NCBI GenBank assembly: GCA_039193195.1
Contig: JBCCWS010000002.1
Span: forward strand, 124,001-188,000
From: Pseudomonadota bacterium
Lineage (GTDB): Bacteria; Pseudomonadota; Gammaproteobacteria; Steroidobacterales; JBCBZW01
Direction: 5' to 3'
DNA length: 64,000 nucleotides
A program made the translations under genes and the position numbers. The notes below the pieces were generated by a model. It was not told the origin of the DNA and searched no databases. It saw nothing but the letters and a program-made list of their open reading frames with translations. Shown in pieces: positions 25,336 to 34,413 of this stretch; within the stretch, counting starts at the first letter, position 1; every line of letters begins with the position of its first letter.

Positions 25336-26898
25336 ATGGTATCCAGCTCCGCCGGTGAGCCCGCCGAGGCGAACCCGGCCGCACACGCTCCCGCGTCTTC
25401 GAAATCGCCGGCCCCGCGCCCGGGTGAGCCGACCGCTCGCTCCCTGCGTGCGTTGGTCAACACGCTCGAAGGCGGATTCCTCGCCCTGCTGATGATCACC
25501 GCCGGCATCGGCGGCCTGTGGGCCAGCTTCTGGCACGGTGCCTCCTCCGAAGCCGTGCGCATCAACACCTTGCTCTCGGGGGCACAGTCCCTGCGCGGTG
25601 ATGTGTACCGGGGCGTGAAGGAGGTCACGCGCGCCCAGCTGCAGCAAGACCCCGACGCCCTCGACAAGTATTGGCGCTTGCTCTACGGCATAGACTTCTC
25701 CTTCAACGGCTTGGAACAAAACGCCACGGAGGCTCCCGAACGCGAGGCCATCACGGACATGCGCGGGGCGTACGCCCGCATGCAAACGGCCATGAACCGC
25801 GTGTTCGCCGACGCCTCCGACCTCACCGAGCAGGCGCGCACGGAGGAACTAGACCCCGCCTACGAACGCTGGATACTCGGCGACTTCGAAACCGCGTTCC
25901 TCGCTCTCAACGCGGCCATCATCGAGGAGCGACAGCAGCTCGAGCAGCGCCTGGACCGCTTCAACCGTCTGGCGCCGATGCTGATCTCGATTCCCATCGC
26001 TATCGGCTTAGGGCTACTGCTGTGGACCCGGCGACGCTTCCGCCGACACTTCGTCGGGCCCATGGAAGCGATCCGCCAGGGCGCCGCCACCATGCGCGAG
26101 GGCGCGCTCGACACCCAGATCGATGCCGACGATGCCGTGCGCGAACTGCGTGAGCTGAGCCTCACCCTCAACGACATGGCGCAGGAGCTCATCGCGAGCC
26201 GCGATGCCCTCGTCACCCAGGAACGTCAAGCAGCCCTCGGCGCCCTCGTGCCCGTTGTTGCGCACAACATTCGCAACCCCCTCGCGAGCATTCGCGCGGC
26301 CGTGCAGGTGGTGGATATGAGTGACACCGAAGAATGGCATGAGGTACGCGATGAGGTGATTGCCACCGTCGACCGCCTCGGGCGCTGGGTGAACTCACTT
26401 CTGAGCTATCTGCATCCCCTTCGACCACACCCCGTCGCCTGTACCCTGCCTCAACTCATCCACGGCGCGATGGCGCCCTGCGAAGCGCGCGCCGCGGAAA
26501 AAGGAGTCTCCCTCGAGGTCATCCACGCGGACGCACAGGAGTCGCTGACGGTCGATATCGACCTCATGGAACAGGCGTTGCACGGCTTGATCAACAACGC
26601 CATCGAAGCATCGCCCCGTGGCGCCACGGTGAGGATCGATACGCGCCTGGCGGGCGACGACGCCCACCTGGCGATACTCGACAGCGGCTCGGGGTTCACC
26701 CCCCAGACGGAACCGGAGCAGCTGCGCCCTGGCCCCACCACCAAGCGTCGCGGCACGGGGCTCGGCATCCCCTTCGCCTACAAGGTGATCCGCGGCCACG
26801 GCGGGCGCCTCGCCTTCAGCCAACGCGACGAGGGCGGCACGCGAGCGCTGGTCGAGCTACCGAGGGAAATTAGTAACGTTGAGGAACCCTCGCCGTGA
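25336..26898 (+). CDS. Sensor histidine kinase of an NtrC-type two-component system
   Basis: A 520-residue membrane kinase. A Pro/Ala-rich cytoplasmic N-terminus (1-40), TM1 about 44-66, a helical periplasmic sensor of about 145 residues, TM2 about 213-232, a HAMP-like region, then the HisKA domain with phosphoacceptor His310 in VAHNIRNPLAS and an HATPase domain: N box INNAIEAS, G1 ILDSGSGF, G2 GTGLGIPFAYKVI. The signal is unknown; the four-helix-like sensor has no recognisable motif. Its stop overlaps the response regulator's GTG (GTGA at 26895). Confidence 0.92.
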   Translation: MVSSSAGEPAEANPAAHAPASSKSPAPRPGEPTARSLRALVNTLEGGFLALLMITAGIGGLWASFWHGASSEAVRINTLLSGAQSLRGDVYRGVKEVTRAQLQQDPDALDKYWRLLYGIDFSFNGLEQNATEAPEREAITDMRGAYARMQTAMNRVFADASDLTEQARTEELDPAYERWILGDFETAFLALNAAIIEERQQLEQRLDRFNRLAPMLISIPIAIGLGLLLWTRRRFRRHFVGPMEAIRQGAATMREGALDTQIDADDAVRELRELSLTLNDMAQELIASRDALVTQERQAALGALVPVVAHNIRNPLASIRAAVQVVDMSDTEEWHEVRDEVIATVDRLGRWVNSLLSYLHPLRPHPVACTLPQLIHGAMAPCEARAAEKGVSLEVIHADAQESLTVDIDLMEQALHGLINNAIEASPRGATVRIDTRLAGDDAHLAILDSGSGFTPQTEPEQLRPGPTTKRRGTGLGIPFAYKVIRGHGGRLAFSQRDEGGTRALVELPREISNVEEPSP

Positions 26899-28322
26899 GC
26901 CAGGCGTCACCCCACCTGCTTCTGGTCGAGGACGAGACCCTCCTCGCCTCCGCCGTGCGCCGCCACTTAGAACGAACGGGCTACAAGGTCCTGATCGCAG
27001 GCGACATCGCGTCGGCCCGAGACACCTTACGGACGACCGGCAAACAGGACGCCATCGATCTCGTGCTCCTCGACATGCGCCTGCCGGACGGCTCGGGCAT
27101 GGACCTGCTGGAGCAGCTCAGCGATGCGCAGGATCCCCTAGGGGCCGGCAATCCCGCGGTGATCGTGATGACGGCCTTCGGCGGATTGGAAGACGCCGTA
27201 GCCGCGATGAAGGCCGGGGCAGACGACTACCTGCGCAAACCCGTAGACCTCGACGAACTCACCCTGAACATCCAGCGCGTACTCTCCCAACGCGAAGTGC
27301 GCCGGCAGCTGGCCGCGTCACGCTCGCGCGAGCGAGGCCAGGCCGGTGGCGAGGTGGCCGCCGACTACCTGGGCGACACCTCCGCCGCCGCCGCTCTGCG
27401 CGAGCAGGTGACGCGCATCGCCCGCCTAGGCGCCGCCCCCACGCCGCCGAACGTCCTCGTCCTCGGCGAGACCGGCACCGGCAAGGGCCTGCTCGCCCGC
27501 GCCCTGCACGAGCGCAGCGAACGGGCACAGCAACCCTTCGTGCACGTGGACTGCACGGCGCTCCCTGCGGACCTCGTCGAGAGTGAGCTCTTCGGTCATC
27601 GCAAGGGCGCCTTTACTGGGGCCACCGAGGAGCGCACCGGCCTGATCGAGGCCGCCGAGCGCGGTACCGTCTTCCTGGACGAGATCGGCGAGTTGCCGAT
27701 GGAAACCCAATCGAAGCTCCTGGCGGTGTTGGAGCGGCGGCGCGTGCGGCGCGTGGGCAGCTCGAGCGAGGTCAACGTCGACGCCTGGTTCATCGCAGCC
27801 ACCAACCGCGAGCTGGAGCAGGAGATCGAGGCCGGACGCTTCCGTGCCGATCTCTACTATCGTCTGAAGGTGCTGACCCTCGAGTCACCGTCCCTGCGCG
27901 AGCGCCCCGACGACGTGCTCAGGCTAGCGGAACACTTCGTCGAGACGACCGCTCGACGCTTCGGCCTGCCCACCCCCGCGATCAGCCCCGAGGCAGCGAA
28001 CACGCTGAAGGCCTACCACTGGCCAGGCAACGTTCGCGAGCTCAGCCACGTGATGGAGCGCGCCGTGCTGATGGGCGGCGGCGAACTACTCACCCCCGCA
28101 CTGGTTGCCGCGGACGCGGGACTGCAAAGTGGCAACGGCGGCAAGCCGCCTACGGGCATGGACGCCCTTCGCGGGCTTACGCTAGCAGAAGCTGAGCGAC
28201 TTCTGATCGAAGAAGCTCTCGCCCGCACCGATGGCAATGTCTCCCAGGCCGCCCGGGAACTCGGCGTGACGCGGGAGACCCTTCGCTACCGCCTCAAGCA
28301 GCACGGCCTGAGCGGCACCTAG
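26895..28322 (+). CDS. Sigma-54-dependent response regulator (NtrC family)
   Basis: A 475-residue activator with a receiver domain (1-130; phosphoacceptor Asp60 in LLDMRLPDG, Lys in DDYLRKP), an AAA+ domain (about 160-390; Walker A GETGTGKG, sigma-54-contact loop GAFTGA at 238-243, Walker B VFLDEIGEL, WPGNVREL), and a Fis-type HTH (about 435-475; NVSQAARELGVTRETLRYRLKQHG). It is coupled to the kinase by GTGA overlap. Targets are unknown; they would carry -24/-12 promoters. No such promoter was found adjacent. A large palindrome covers its stop codon. Confidence 0.95.
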   Translation: MSQASPHLLLVEDETLLASAVRRHLERTGYKVLIAGDIASARDTLRTTGKQDAIDLVLLDMRLPDGSGMDLLEQLSDAQDPLGAGNPAVIVMTAFGGLEDAVAAMKAGADDYLRKPVDLDELTLNIQRVLSQREVRRQLAASRSRERGQAGGEVAADYLGDTSAAAALREQVTRIARLGAAPTPPNVLVLGETGTGKGLLARALHERSERAQQPFVHVDCTALPADLVESELFGHRKGAFTGATEERTGLIEAAERGTVFLDEIGELPMETQSKLLAVLERRRVRRVGSSSEVNVDAWFIAATNRELEQEIEAGRFRADLYYRLKVLTLESPSLRERPDDVLRLAEHFVETTARRFGLPTPAISPEAANTLKAYHWPGNVRELSHVMERAVLMGGGELLTPALVAADAGLQSGNGGKPPTGMDALRGLTLAEAERLLIEEALARTDGNVSQAARELGVTRETLRYRLKQHGLSGT

Positions 28323-28375
28323 CCTGGATTATTCATGAGTCTTCGTCGCGAGGGCGACGAGACTAATCCAGGCTA
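28320..28375. terminator. Nested inverted repeat between convergent genes
   Basis: Perfect 12-bp arms TAGCCTGGATTA (28320-28331) and TAATCCAGGCTA (28364-28375) enclose a second 10-bp stem with one bulged base (GTCTTCGTCGC 28339-28349 and GCGACGAGAC 28354-28363) and a 4-base loop. The left arm includes the stop codon of the response regulator; the right arm ends 4 bases before the stop of the convergent gene. No T run follows, so it may be a bidirectional transcription barrier or an mRNA 3'-end stabiliser. Confidence 0.65.
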
Positions 28376-28379
28376 GCTC

Positions 28380-29813
28380 CTAGGGGCGACCGTCGCCGGC
28401 GATGACCAGGCACACCGGCGTGTCCGGCTGGCTACGGCAGAAGTCCGGCGCTCCAACTTCTTTCCAATAAGCAATCATCCCCAACCGATCAGCCACGGCG
28501 GTAAATCGATCCGATAGTCGCAGAGCGGGTTTCTGTAGATCGTATAAGACAGCGGAATTGATGAACTCTCCATCCTCCGCCTCCCGCTCAGCCACCGAGA
28601 GGGCTCGCTCCGGCCGATCGAGCTCGATCAACAGATGCACCGCCCCGAAACCCGGCAACCGCCCGTCCTGGTACGCCGCCTCGATGTTCGTCGCGAGAGC
28701 ATCGACAGCGTCACCATCATCCAACTCGACAGTGATGAACTCCATTAGTAATGTCGCCGTCCCCGGGAACGGGGATCGCTGCGCCCAGGCGCTCAGCGAC
28801 TGGGGGTCGCCGCGCCGTCTCCCCACCATGCCCGTGCCGAACCAGAGGATCGGCGTCTCGATGCCGAGATCTTCGCGGATGACGTCGAGCAGTTCGGCGC
28901 CGCGCTGCGTCTCGTAGGCCTGGAGGTGGTTCATGGCGATTTCTGTGAGCACCGCCGGCGAGGTGGGCATGAGCTCGCGCGCCTGCGCGGTGAGCTCCCT
29001 GGCGCGCTCGAACATGCCGAGTTCGCGGAAATGGCTCGAGTACCACAGGATCAGATTGGCGTTGTCCGAATCCAGTGCCAGGGCTTGCTCGTAGATACGC
29101 TGGGACTCGGCCCAATCGCCCTTGCGCTGGGCGAAGAAGGCCATCAGGGAACGGGCTTCGGCGAGCGAGGGGTCCAGCTCGAGGGCGCGGCTGGCGGCGA
29201 CGATAGCCTCGTCCAAGGCGCGGCCGTGGTCCGCTTCGATCACGTAGGTGGAGTAGGTGGCCCAGGCCATGGCCAGCGTCGACCAGGCAGCGGCGAACTC
29301 CTCATCGCGCTCCACGGCGGCACTCAGCATCTTGATCGCCCGTTCGCTGGCCTCGACTCCCCGTTGCTCCCACATGGCGCGACCGCGGTGGTAGAGCCCG
29401 TTGGCCACCGGATCAGCGGAGAGGACCACGCCCGGCGTGGGCCGCGGCTGGCGCTCAGGTACGTAGCGCAGCGCGATGATCACCCCCAGGGCCACCACGA
29501 GCATGCCCGCCACCAGCACCGTCAGCCGATTCGCGCCAGGCCGTGATGGCATCGCCAGCGGCGCTGATTCCTCGGCCGCTACCTCGGTCACCCCCAGCGC
29601 CGGGCCGTCGGCCGCGCGCTCGGCGAGCCACGCGTCCAGCTCGCCGGGCAAGGCAAAGACGGTGCTCTTGGTCTCGTGCACGTGACGGTAGACCGGCAGC
29701 CCCTCCTGCGCCTCCCAGCGCCGCGCCGTCCGCTCACCGCAGCGTAGGTGAGCCGCGATGCGCTTCCACCCCACGAGGCGGGGCGAGGCGATACCTGAAT
29801 TGCCATCGGTCAT
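28380..29813 (-). CDS. Membrane-anchored HTH-TPR protein
   Basis: A 477-residue protein in three parts. Residues 12-63 form a DNA-binding HTH of the excisionase-like kind (LVGWKRIAAHLRCGERTARRWEAQEGLPVYR, then VFALPGELDAWL). One membrane helix follows at 96-118 (RLTVLVAGMLVVALGVIIALRYV). The rest (about 140-470) is helical with TPR-like units (YHRGRAMWEQRG, AAWSTLAMAWATY, ALELDPSLAEARSLMAFFAQRKGDWAESQRIYEQALALD). The layout recalls ToxR/CadC one-component regulators with a periplasmic TPR sensor. ATG 29813 is chosen because the HTH begins just after it. Confidence 0.8.
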   Translation of the reverse strand: MTDGNSGIASPRLVGWKRIAAHLRCGERTARRWEAQEGLPVYRHVHETKSTVFALPGELDAWLAERAADGPALGVTEVAAEESAPLAMPSRPGANRLTVLVAGMLVVALGVIIALRYVPERQPRPTPGVVLSADPVANGLYHRGRAMWEQRGVEASERAIKMLSAAVERDEEFAAAWSTLAMAWATYSTYVIEADHGRALDEAIVAASRALELDPSLAEARSLMAFFAQRKGDWAESQRIYEQALALDSDNANLILWYSSHFRELGMFERARELTAQARELMPTSPAVLTEIAMNHLQAYETQRGAELLDVIREDLGIETPILWFGTGMVGRRRGDPQSLSAWAQRSPFPGTATLLMEFITVELDDGDAVDALATNIEAAYQDGRLPGFGAVHLLIELDRPERALSVAEREAEDGEFINSAVLYDLQKPALRLSDRFTAVADRLGMIAYWKEVGAPDFCRSQPDTPVCLVIAGDGRP

Positions 29814-29983
29814 CGCGCAACCTTGCGAACGCCAACCGCCACGGGCACCCCAGCCTCCGCGATCCGATGCGGCCAGGCACAGCCAAGCGCGGCCAGATGC
29901 GCCCATGACCGCCCGCCGGCATTGCTGAGCGCCACCGAAAGACCAAAGCATTTGCCTCGAACATCGCTCATCGAGGTGCCAAC

Positions 29984-30832
29984 GTGCTGCCCTTTCGCCA
30001 TGCCCATTACTTCGTGCTCGCTTTCCTGGTGATCACCCTGGCCGCCTTCGCACCGACCTACTTTCTGGTGCTCGACGACGCGCCTGCGGCGCACCATCTA
30101 CACGGCATCACCGCCACCGCCTGGATCGTGCTGCTGATTTGCCAAAGCGCGTCCATCCACCGTCGTCGTTGGCGCCTCCACGCTTGGCTCGGTCGAGCCA
30201 GTGTGCTGCTCGCCCCCCTCATGGTGGCCGGGGGGCTGCTGGTCACGCAGGTCACTCTGCTGCGCGAGAACTCGCCGTTCAATCTTCTCTTCGGCCACGA
30301 CCTCGCCGTCGCCGACTGGGTGGCCACCTTAGCCTTCGCCCTGTTTTACGGGTTGGCCCTGCGCCACCGGCGCGACCCGGAACGCCACGCGCGCTACATG
30401 CTGGCGACCTTGACCCCCCTTGCCGGCCCATCGCTGGCGCGCTTGCTCGCCAACTTCGTGCCCGGCTTCGCCATAAGAGCCCCTGAAGAATTGGCCAAGT
30501 TTGGCATGGCGATCGATGCAGCGATGGGGCTAACCACCCTCGCGCTGCTCGCGCTGCTGATTATCGATATCAAGCGACGTAATCCGGCGGATCCCTTTCT
30601 CCTGGCCATCGGGTGCTCGGTGCTGATGTACGTCGGCTTCGCCTGGTTCGGTCCCACGGCGCTCTGGGATCGCCTGGCAGACGCGTTCGCGGCGCTGCCG
30701 GTCGGCCAGGTGATGGCGATGGGCTTAGGCCTGGGCCTTGGTGCCGCGGCGATCGGCTGGTGGTGCCCGTCACCCACGCACCGCAGCGGGGGCGCACGGC
30801 GGGCGGAGCAGCTAGCCGCCGCGGGAACCTGA
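29984..30832 (+). CDS. Polytopic membrane protein, possibly DUF2306-like
   Basis: A 282-residue protein with about seven membrane helices. Conserved-looking polar positions sit at helix ends: HHLHGITATAWIVLLICQS near residue 38, HRRRWRLHAWLGRASVLLAPLM near residue 57, and HRRDPERHARYMLATL near residue 130. Multiple histidines at these positions could bind haem, as in cytochrome b561-like proteins, but this is speculation. The pattern HGxxAxxWxxLLxxQ...LHxxLGxxS reminds me of DUF2306. GTG start with GAGGTG just before. The next gene begins 15 bases after it. Confidence 0.6.
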   Translation: MLPFRHAHYFVLAFLVITLAAFAPTYFLVLDDAPAAHHLHGITATAWIVLLICQSASIHRRRWRLHAWLGRASVLLAPLMVAGGLLVTQVTLLRENSPFNLLFGHDLAVADWVATLAFALFYGLALRHRRDPERHARYMLATLTPLAGPSLARLLANFVPGFAIRAPEELAKFGMAIDAAMGLTTLALLALLIIDIKRRNPADPFLLAIGCSVLMYVGFAWFGPTALWDRLADAFAALPVGQVMAMGLGLGLGAAAIGWWCPSPTHRSGGARRAEQLAAAGT

Positions 30833-30847
30833 GGGAGGATCCTGGCA

Positions 30848-33295
30848 ATGGAGTTCACCATGGCGAATGTACTGTGCTGGCGCCCGTTAGCCCTTGGCGC
30901 GCTTTCAATTCTCATAGGTTGCTGGACGCCGACCTCCACGATGGCCCAGACCGGGATTGTGGATATTCACATCGGTACAGACGTTCTGGAGAAGCTGTTG
31001 TGGGACTACTTCTACGTTCAGGAAGTCTGCGCGCTTGACGAGTTCGTCTTCGAACCGGGCAGCCCACCCGTCGTGTTGGACCGCATCGACATTCCGCGGC
31101 GACCCGGCATCACCGACTGGAACGGCACGTCGGTCCCTGCGGAGTTCTTCATGCGCCCACCGGACTGCCTGACACGCGATTGCGACGCGAGCGACATCCT
31201 CAGCCCCGCCCCATCGTTCTACGACACCTGGCCGGTGGAGTTGAAGTACAACTGGCGAATCGAGGGCGATACCAGGCCTAGCCTGTGCGCTTCGCTGGAT
31301 GGTGTCGAATACGGCAGCTTTGAGAGCATCGCGCCTGACCAGCTCCCACCGGCGCTTGTCAGCGCACTCGGCGACATCCCGTGCTACGACCTTCCGATGG
31401 AACTGATCGAACGGTTCCTGCCGGATGGGGCGAGATTCAGCCGATGGGTAATTGGAGTGGTCGAATTCGGGCTGTTCATCCGGCTCGAGATCGATGGCCC
31501 TTACGCTGAAAACGGCGGCCCGGGCCTGACGCTGCCGAACCGAGGCAATTTGCTCTCTAGTGAGGATTGGTCGATTCGGTTCGGGAAGGACGTCATAGAA
31601 CGGCATGTCCGGGAAGAAATGGCCCGCGAACTTGACTGTGTAGCGAACCCCAAGCGGGCCGGCTGTGAGCGGGATTTCGACGGCGACGGCGTGTTGTGTG
31701 AGCAGAACGACAACGATGACCCCGGATGCGATGCGATACCAGGATTCCGCCTGACGGCCGGTCCGGTCGCAGAATTGCGCATCTACCCGCCGGATGAGTA
31801 TTTCGATATTCACCTGAGCGGTCAGGTACCTGCAGGCGCAACCGTCTGCCCGAACGATGTCGACGTTGATGTGATCAACATCGTCGACGTCTTTCGTGAC
31901 GATCAGGCCACAGACGATTGGTTGCTGCATGACGTTTCCATCGCGGCGCAGGCCTCGCAGGCGGATCTTGAAGTCTGCGCGGTACAGGCCGGTCTTGGGA
32001 ACGGACCTGCCTTTACCGCGGTGAGCGAGGCCGTGCTTGGAGCGCTCTCCGACGCGCTCAGTCAGGGCGTAGGCGACAGCTGCGATGCGCTTGATCCAGA
32101 CTGCCGGTCATTCTGCGTTGCAGGGCCTTCGGGTGAGCTCCTGTGCCCGGAACGTTTTGATCTGTCGCGCGCCGTCGATTTCGACGGCCCATCCCACGGT
32201 AGGATCTCGCTGGAAGGGGCTCGCGCCGGGTCCCTGGGCGGCGAGAGCATGACGCTGTCTGGCAAGATCACGATTGAGCCTAAGCCGGCGTTCGCCAACA
32301 CACCGGTGAATCCCGGCGTGCCGCGAAAACCGCTCGAGGTTGGTGACGGTGCGCTTCTATTCGGCGTCCAGGGCAGCTGCAGTAACCTGCACACCGGTTA
32401 TGGCGGCAGTTTCACCATCGACGGACAGGGGGAGATGTGTAGCTCCCCGGCCATCCTCGGCGATCCGCCCAGCGATCAACCCATCGGGGTCGCGCGGATG
32501 TACGGCCTGGACTGGCCCGACGGGACGCCCGCGACCGGCACCCCGACCCCAAATGGCACCGTGCAAATTCAGTTTCCGCGAACGCCAGGTCAGGCAGCGC
32601 TCGATGAGTTCTTCGCAGCACCTTACCCCTTACGCGCGCTCATTCGCACCAGTACTGGGCTTCAACACCGCACGATCGACGCACCGGCGGAGGCAGCACC
32701 CGGCCAGGCGCTCGAGGAACTCACGGAGGCCATGGCGCAGTGCCTGGGTAGGCGCTGGCAGATGACCATGCCTCGGGCTGTGCTGGAAATGCTCTGGCTC
32801 GTCGATCCACCACCGTTTGAGGTGACGTTGGCCGGTGATCGCCTACGCCCGAGTGTCCGCGCCGTGGCGACGTTCAAGACATTCGAAGCCGCCCTGATGA
32901 CCGACGTGGATTTCGAGGCATCGAGCAGCGGCGATCGCGTGTGGGCGGCACCGCAGGTGGCAATGCAGGGCGAACTCGCACTCGATTTCGGAAAGCTCGG
33001 CGTTTACACGCTTCCGTTCCGCGAGACGAGGGACCTAACGGCCGCGGTAACGGATCTCACTGCAGATGGCACTGCCGAACTCACGCTGGCGCGTCCATTC
33101 GGATTCACCGTGAAAGCAGGGCGCGAACACCTGCCCGACGGCATCGCGGGCGCCAACGTGACCGTAGAGATTCCGGCGCACGCGCTGCAGCTCAGCGCCC
33201 CGTGGCGCAGCGAACGTCCGCCGCTCGAGAAACGCCGCAGGCCGCCCTCCATACGAAAGAGCCCACCGACTTCGCTGCGCAAGAAAGGATCTTGA
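30848..33295 (+). CDS. Large secreted cysteine-rich protein of unknown family
   Basis: An 815-residue exported protein that I do not recognise. The N-terminus is a signal peptide with a lipobox-like LIGC (Cys25), although cleavage after STMA (residue 33) is also possible. It has many paired cysteines (suggesting disulfides), an Asp-rich calcium-loop-like segment DFDGDGVLCEQNDNDDPGC starting at Asp276, and a beta-rich rest with VTLAGDRLRPSVRAVATFKT near residue 657. The last 30 residues (RSERPPLEKRRRPPS...) are strongly basic and unlike the rest. GAGGGAGGAT precedes ATG 30848. The preceding membrane protein gene ends 15 bases before it, so they may be co-transcribed. Confidence 0.75.
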   Translation: MEFTMANVLCWRPLALGALSILIGCWTPTSTMAQTGIVDIHIGTDVLEKLLWDYFYVQEVCALDEFVFEPGSPPVVLDRIDIPRRPGITDWNGTSVPAEFFMRPPDCLTRDCDASDILSPAPSFYDTWPVELKYNWRIEGDTRPSLCASLDGVEYGSFESIAPDQLPPALVSALGDIPCYDLPMELIERFLPDGARFSRWVIGVVEFGLFIRLEIDGPYAENGGPGLTLPNRGNLLSSEDWSIRFGKDVIERHVREEMARELDCVANPKRAGCERDFDGDGVLCEQNDNDDPGCDAIPGFRLTAGPVAELRIYPPDEYFDIHLSGQVPAGATVCPNDVDVDVINIVDVFRDDQATDDWLLHDVSIAAQASQADLEVCAVQAGLGNGPAFTAVSEAVLGALSDALSQGVGDSCDALDPDCRSFCVAGPSGELLCPERFDLSRAVDFDGPSHGRISLEGARAGSLGGESMTLSGKITIEPKPAFANTPVNPGVPRKPLEVGDGALLFGVQGSCSNLHTGYGGSFTIDGQGEMCSSPAILGDPPSDQPIGVARMYGLDWPDGTPATGTPTPNGTVQIQFPRTPGQAALDEFFAAPYPLRALIRTSTGLQHRTIDAPAEAAPGQALEELTEAMAQCLGRRWQMTMPRAVLEMLWLVDPPPFEVTLAGDRLRPSVRAVATFKTFEAALMTDVDFEASSSGDRVWAAPQVAMQGELALDFGKLGVYTLPFRETRDLTAAVTDLTADGTAELTLARPFGFTVKAGREHLPDGIAGANVTVEIPAHALQLSAPWRSERPPLEKRRRPPSIRKSPPTSLRKKGS

Positions 33296-33431
33296 AGCAG
33301 TCCGAGAACTGACGTGGGCGTGGATGCTCGAGTCCGCCTCCGGCAGCTGGCAGCCTCGCCGCGGGCGCCAATGTCTCAAATGGACTGAAAAGCGTCGTTT
33401 CCGCCACCAGCATCCGCCCTATGCTGGCCTC

Positions 33432-34403
33432 ATGTCAGCACCCATCACCATCGCCACCTTGCTCTACCCAGGGGTCAACGCCGTCGACGTGGCCGGCCCC
33501 TGGGAAGCCTTCGCCGCCGCCTTCCGGGCCGACGGCTCCCGCTCCTACGCCCTCACCAGCTGGGGGTTCGGGGAGACCCCCCTGGTCTGCGAGTCCGGCC
33601 TCAAGCTCTGGGCCGACCGTGACCTGCCGGACGCGCCGCAGGCGCACACGCTGCTCGTGCCGGGCGGCGTGGGGATACGCGAGCCACGCACCCTGCTCGC
33701 CCTCGCCCGCTGGCTGGGGCGTCACGAGCACCGGTTCGAGCGCATCGCCTCCGTGTGCACGGGCGCCTACGCCCTGGCCGAAGCCGGTTTGCTCGACGGG
33801 CGTCGCGTGGCGACCCACTGGGCCCACGCGCAGGCGCTGCAAAAGCGTTACCCCGCCATCGAGGTGGATGCGAACTCTCTGTTCCTGATCGACGGCCGCA
33901 TGTGCTCCTCGGGCGGCGTCACGGCCGGGATTGACCTCACCCTCGAACTGATCGAATCCGACGTCGGCCGCGACGCCGCCGCCGCGAGCGCCCGCGAGCT
34001 GGTGGTGTACCTGCGCCGACCGGGCAGCCAGGCCCAGTACTCCGATCCCCTGCGCATGCAGCTCGCCGCCACCGATCGCCTCGGAGAGGTGTGCGCATGG
34101 GCGGCCACGCACCTGCACATCGAGCTGCCGGTGAGTCGCCTCGCCGAACGCGCAGGGCTCAGCGAGCGCCAGTTCACCCGACGCTTCCAGGACACCTTCG
34201 GCACCCCGCCGGCGCAGTTCGTGAAACGTCTGCGCCTGGATCGCGCGCGCATGTTGCTCGAACAGGGCGTCGCCATGAGCGAGGTGCTGCGAGCGACCGC
34301 TTTCGCCAGCGAAGACGGCCTGCGTAAGGCCTTCCGCAGCCACTTCGGTTGCACCCCCCACCAACATGCCGCTCGCTTCAAGCGAACGACCGCGTCAGGC
34401 TAA
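33432..34403 (+). CDS. GlxA-type transcriptional regulator (DJ-1/PfpI plus AraC HTH)
   Basis: A 323-residue regulator: N-terminal DJ-1/PfpI-like domain (about 5-175; TLLYPGVNAVDVAGPWEAF, VPGGVGIREP, the SVCTGAYALAEAGLLDGRRVATHW elbow) and a C-terminal AraC HTH (about 220-320; SRLAERAGLSERQFTRRFQDTFGTPPAQFVKRLRLDRAR). GlxA-type proteins activate genes for small nitrogenous or aldehyde compounds in other bacteria. The frame is open upstream, but homology starts at ATG 33432. The hydrolase gene follows 10 bases after its stop and is its most likely target or co-transcribed partner. Confidence 0.92.
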   Translation: MSAPITIATLLYPGVNAVDVAGPWEAFAAAFRADGSRSYALTSWGFGETPLVCESGLKLWADRDLPDAPQAHTLLVPGGVGIREPRTLLALARWLGRHEHRFERIASVCTGAYALAEAGLLDGRRVATHWAHAQALQKRYPAIEVDANSLFLIDGRMCSSGGVTAGIDLTLELIESDVGRDAAAASARELVVYLRRPGSQAQYSDPLRMQLAATDRLGEVCAWAATHLHIELPVSRLAERAGLSERQFTRRFQDTFGTPPAQFVKRLRLDRARMLLEQGVAMSEVLRATAFASEDGLRKAFRSHFGCTPHQHAARFKRTTASG

Positions 34404-34413
34404 GGAGCCCCGA

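Noticed and set aside
33435-34367. A 310-codon minus-strand frame inside the GlxA-type regulator
   Set aside because: The plus-strand frame shows complete DJ-1/PfpI and AraC domains; the antisense frame is Gly-rich noise.
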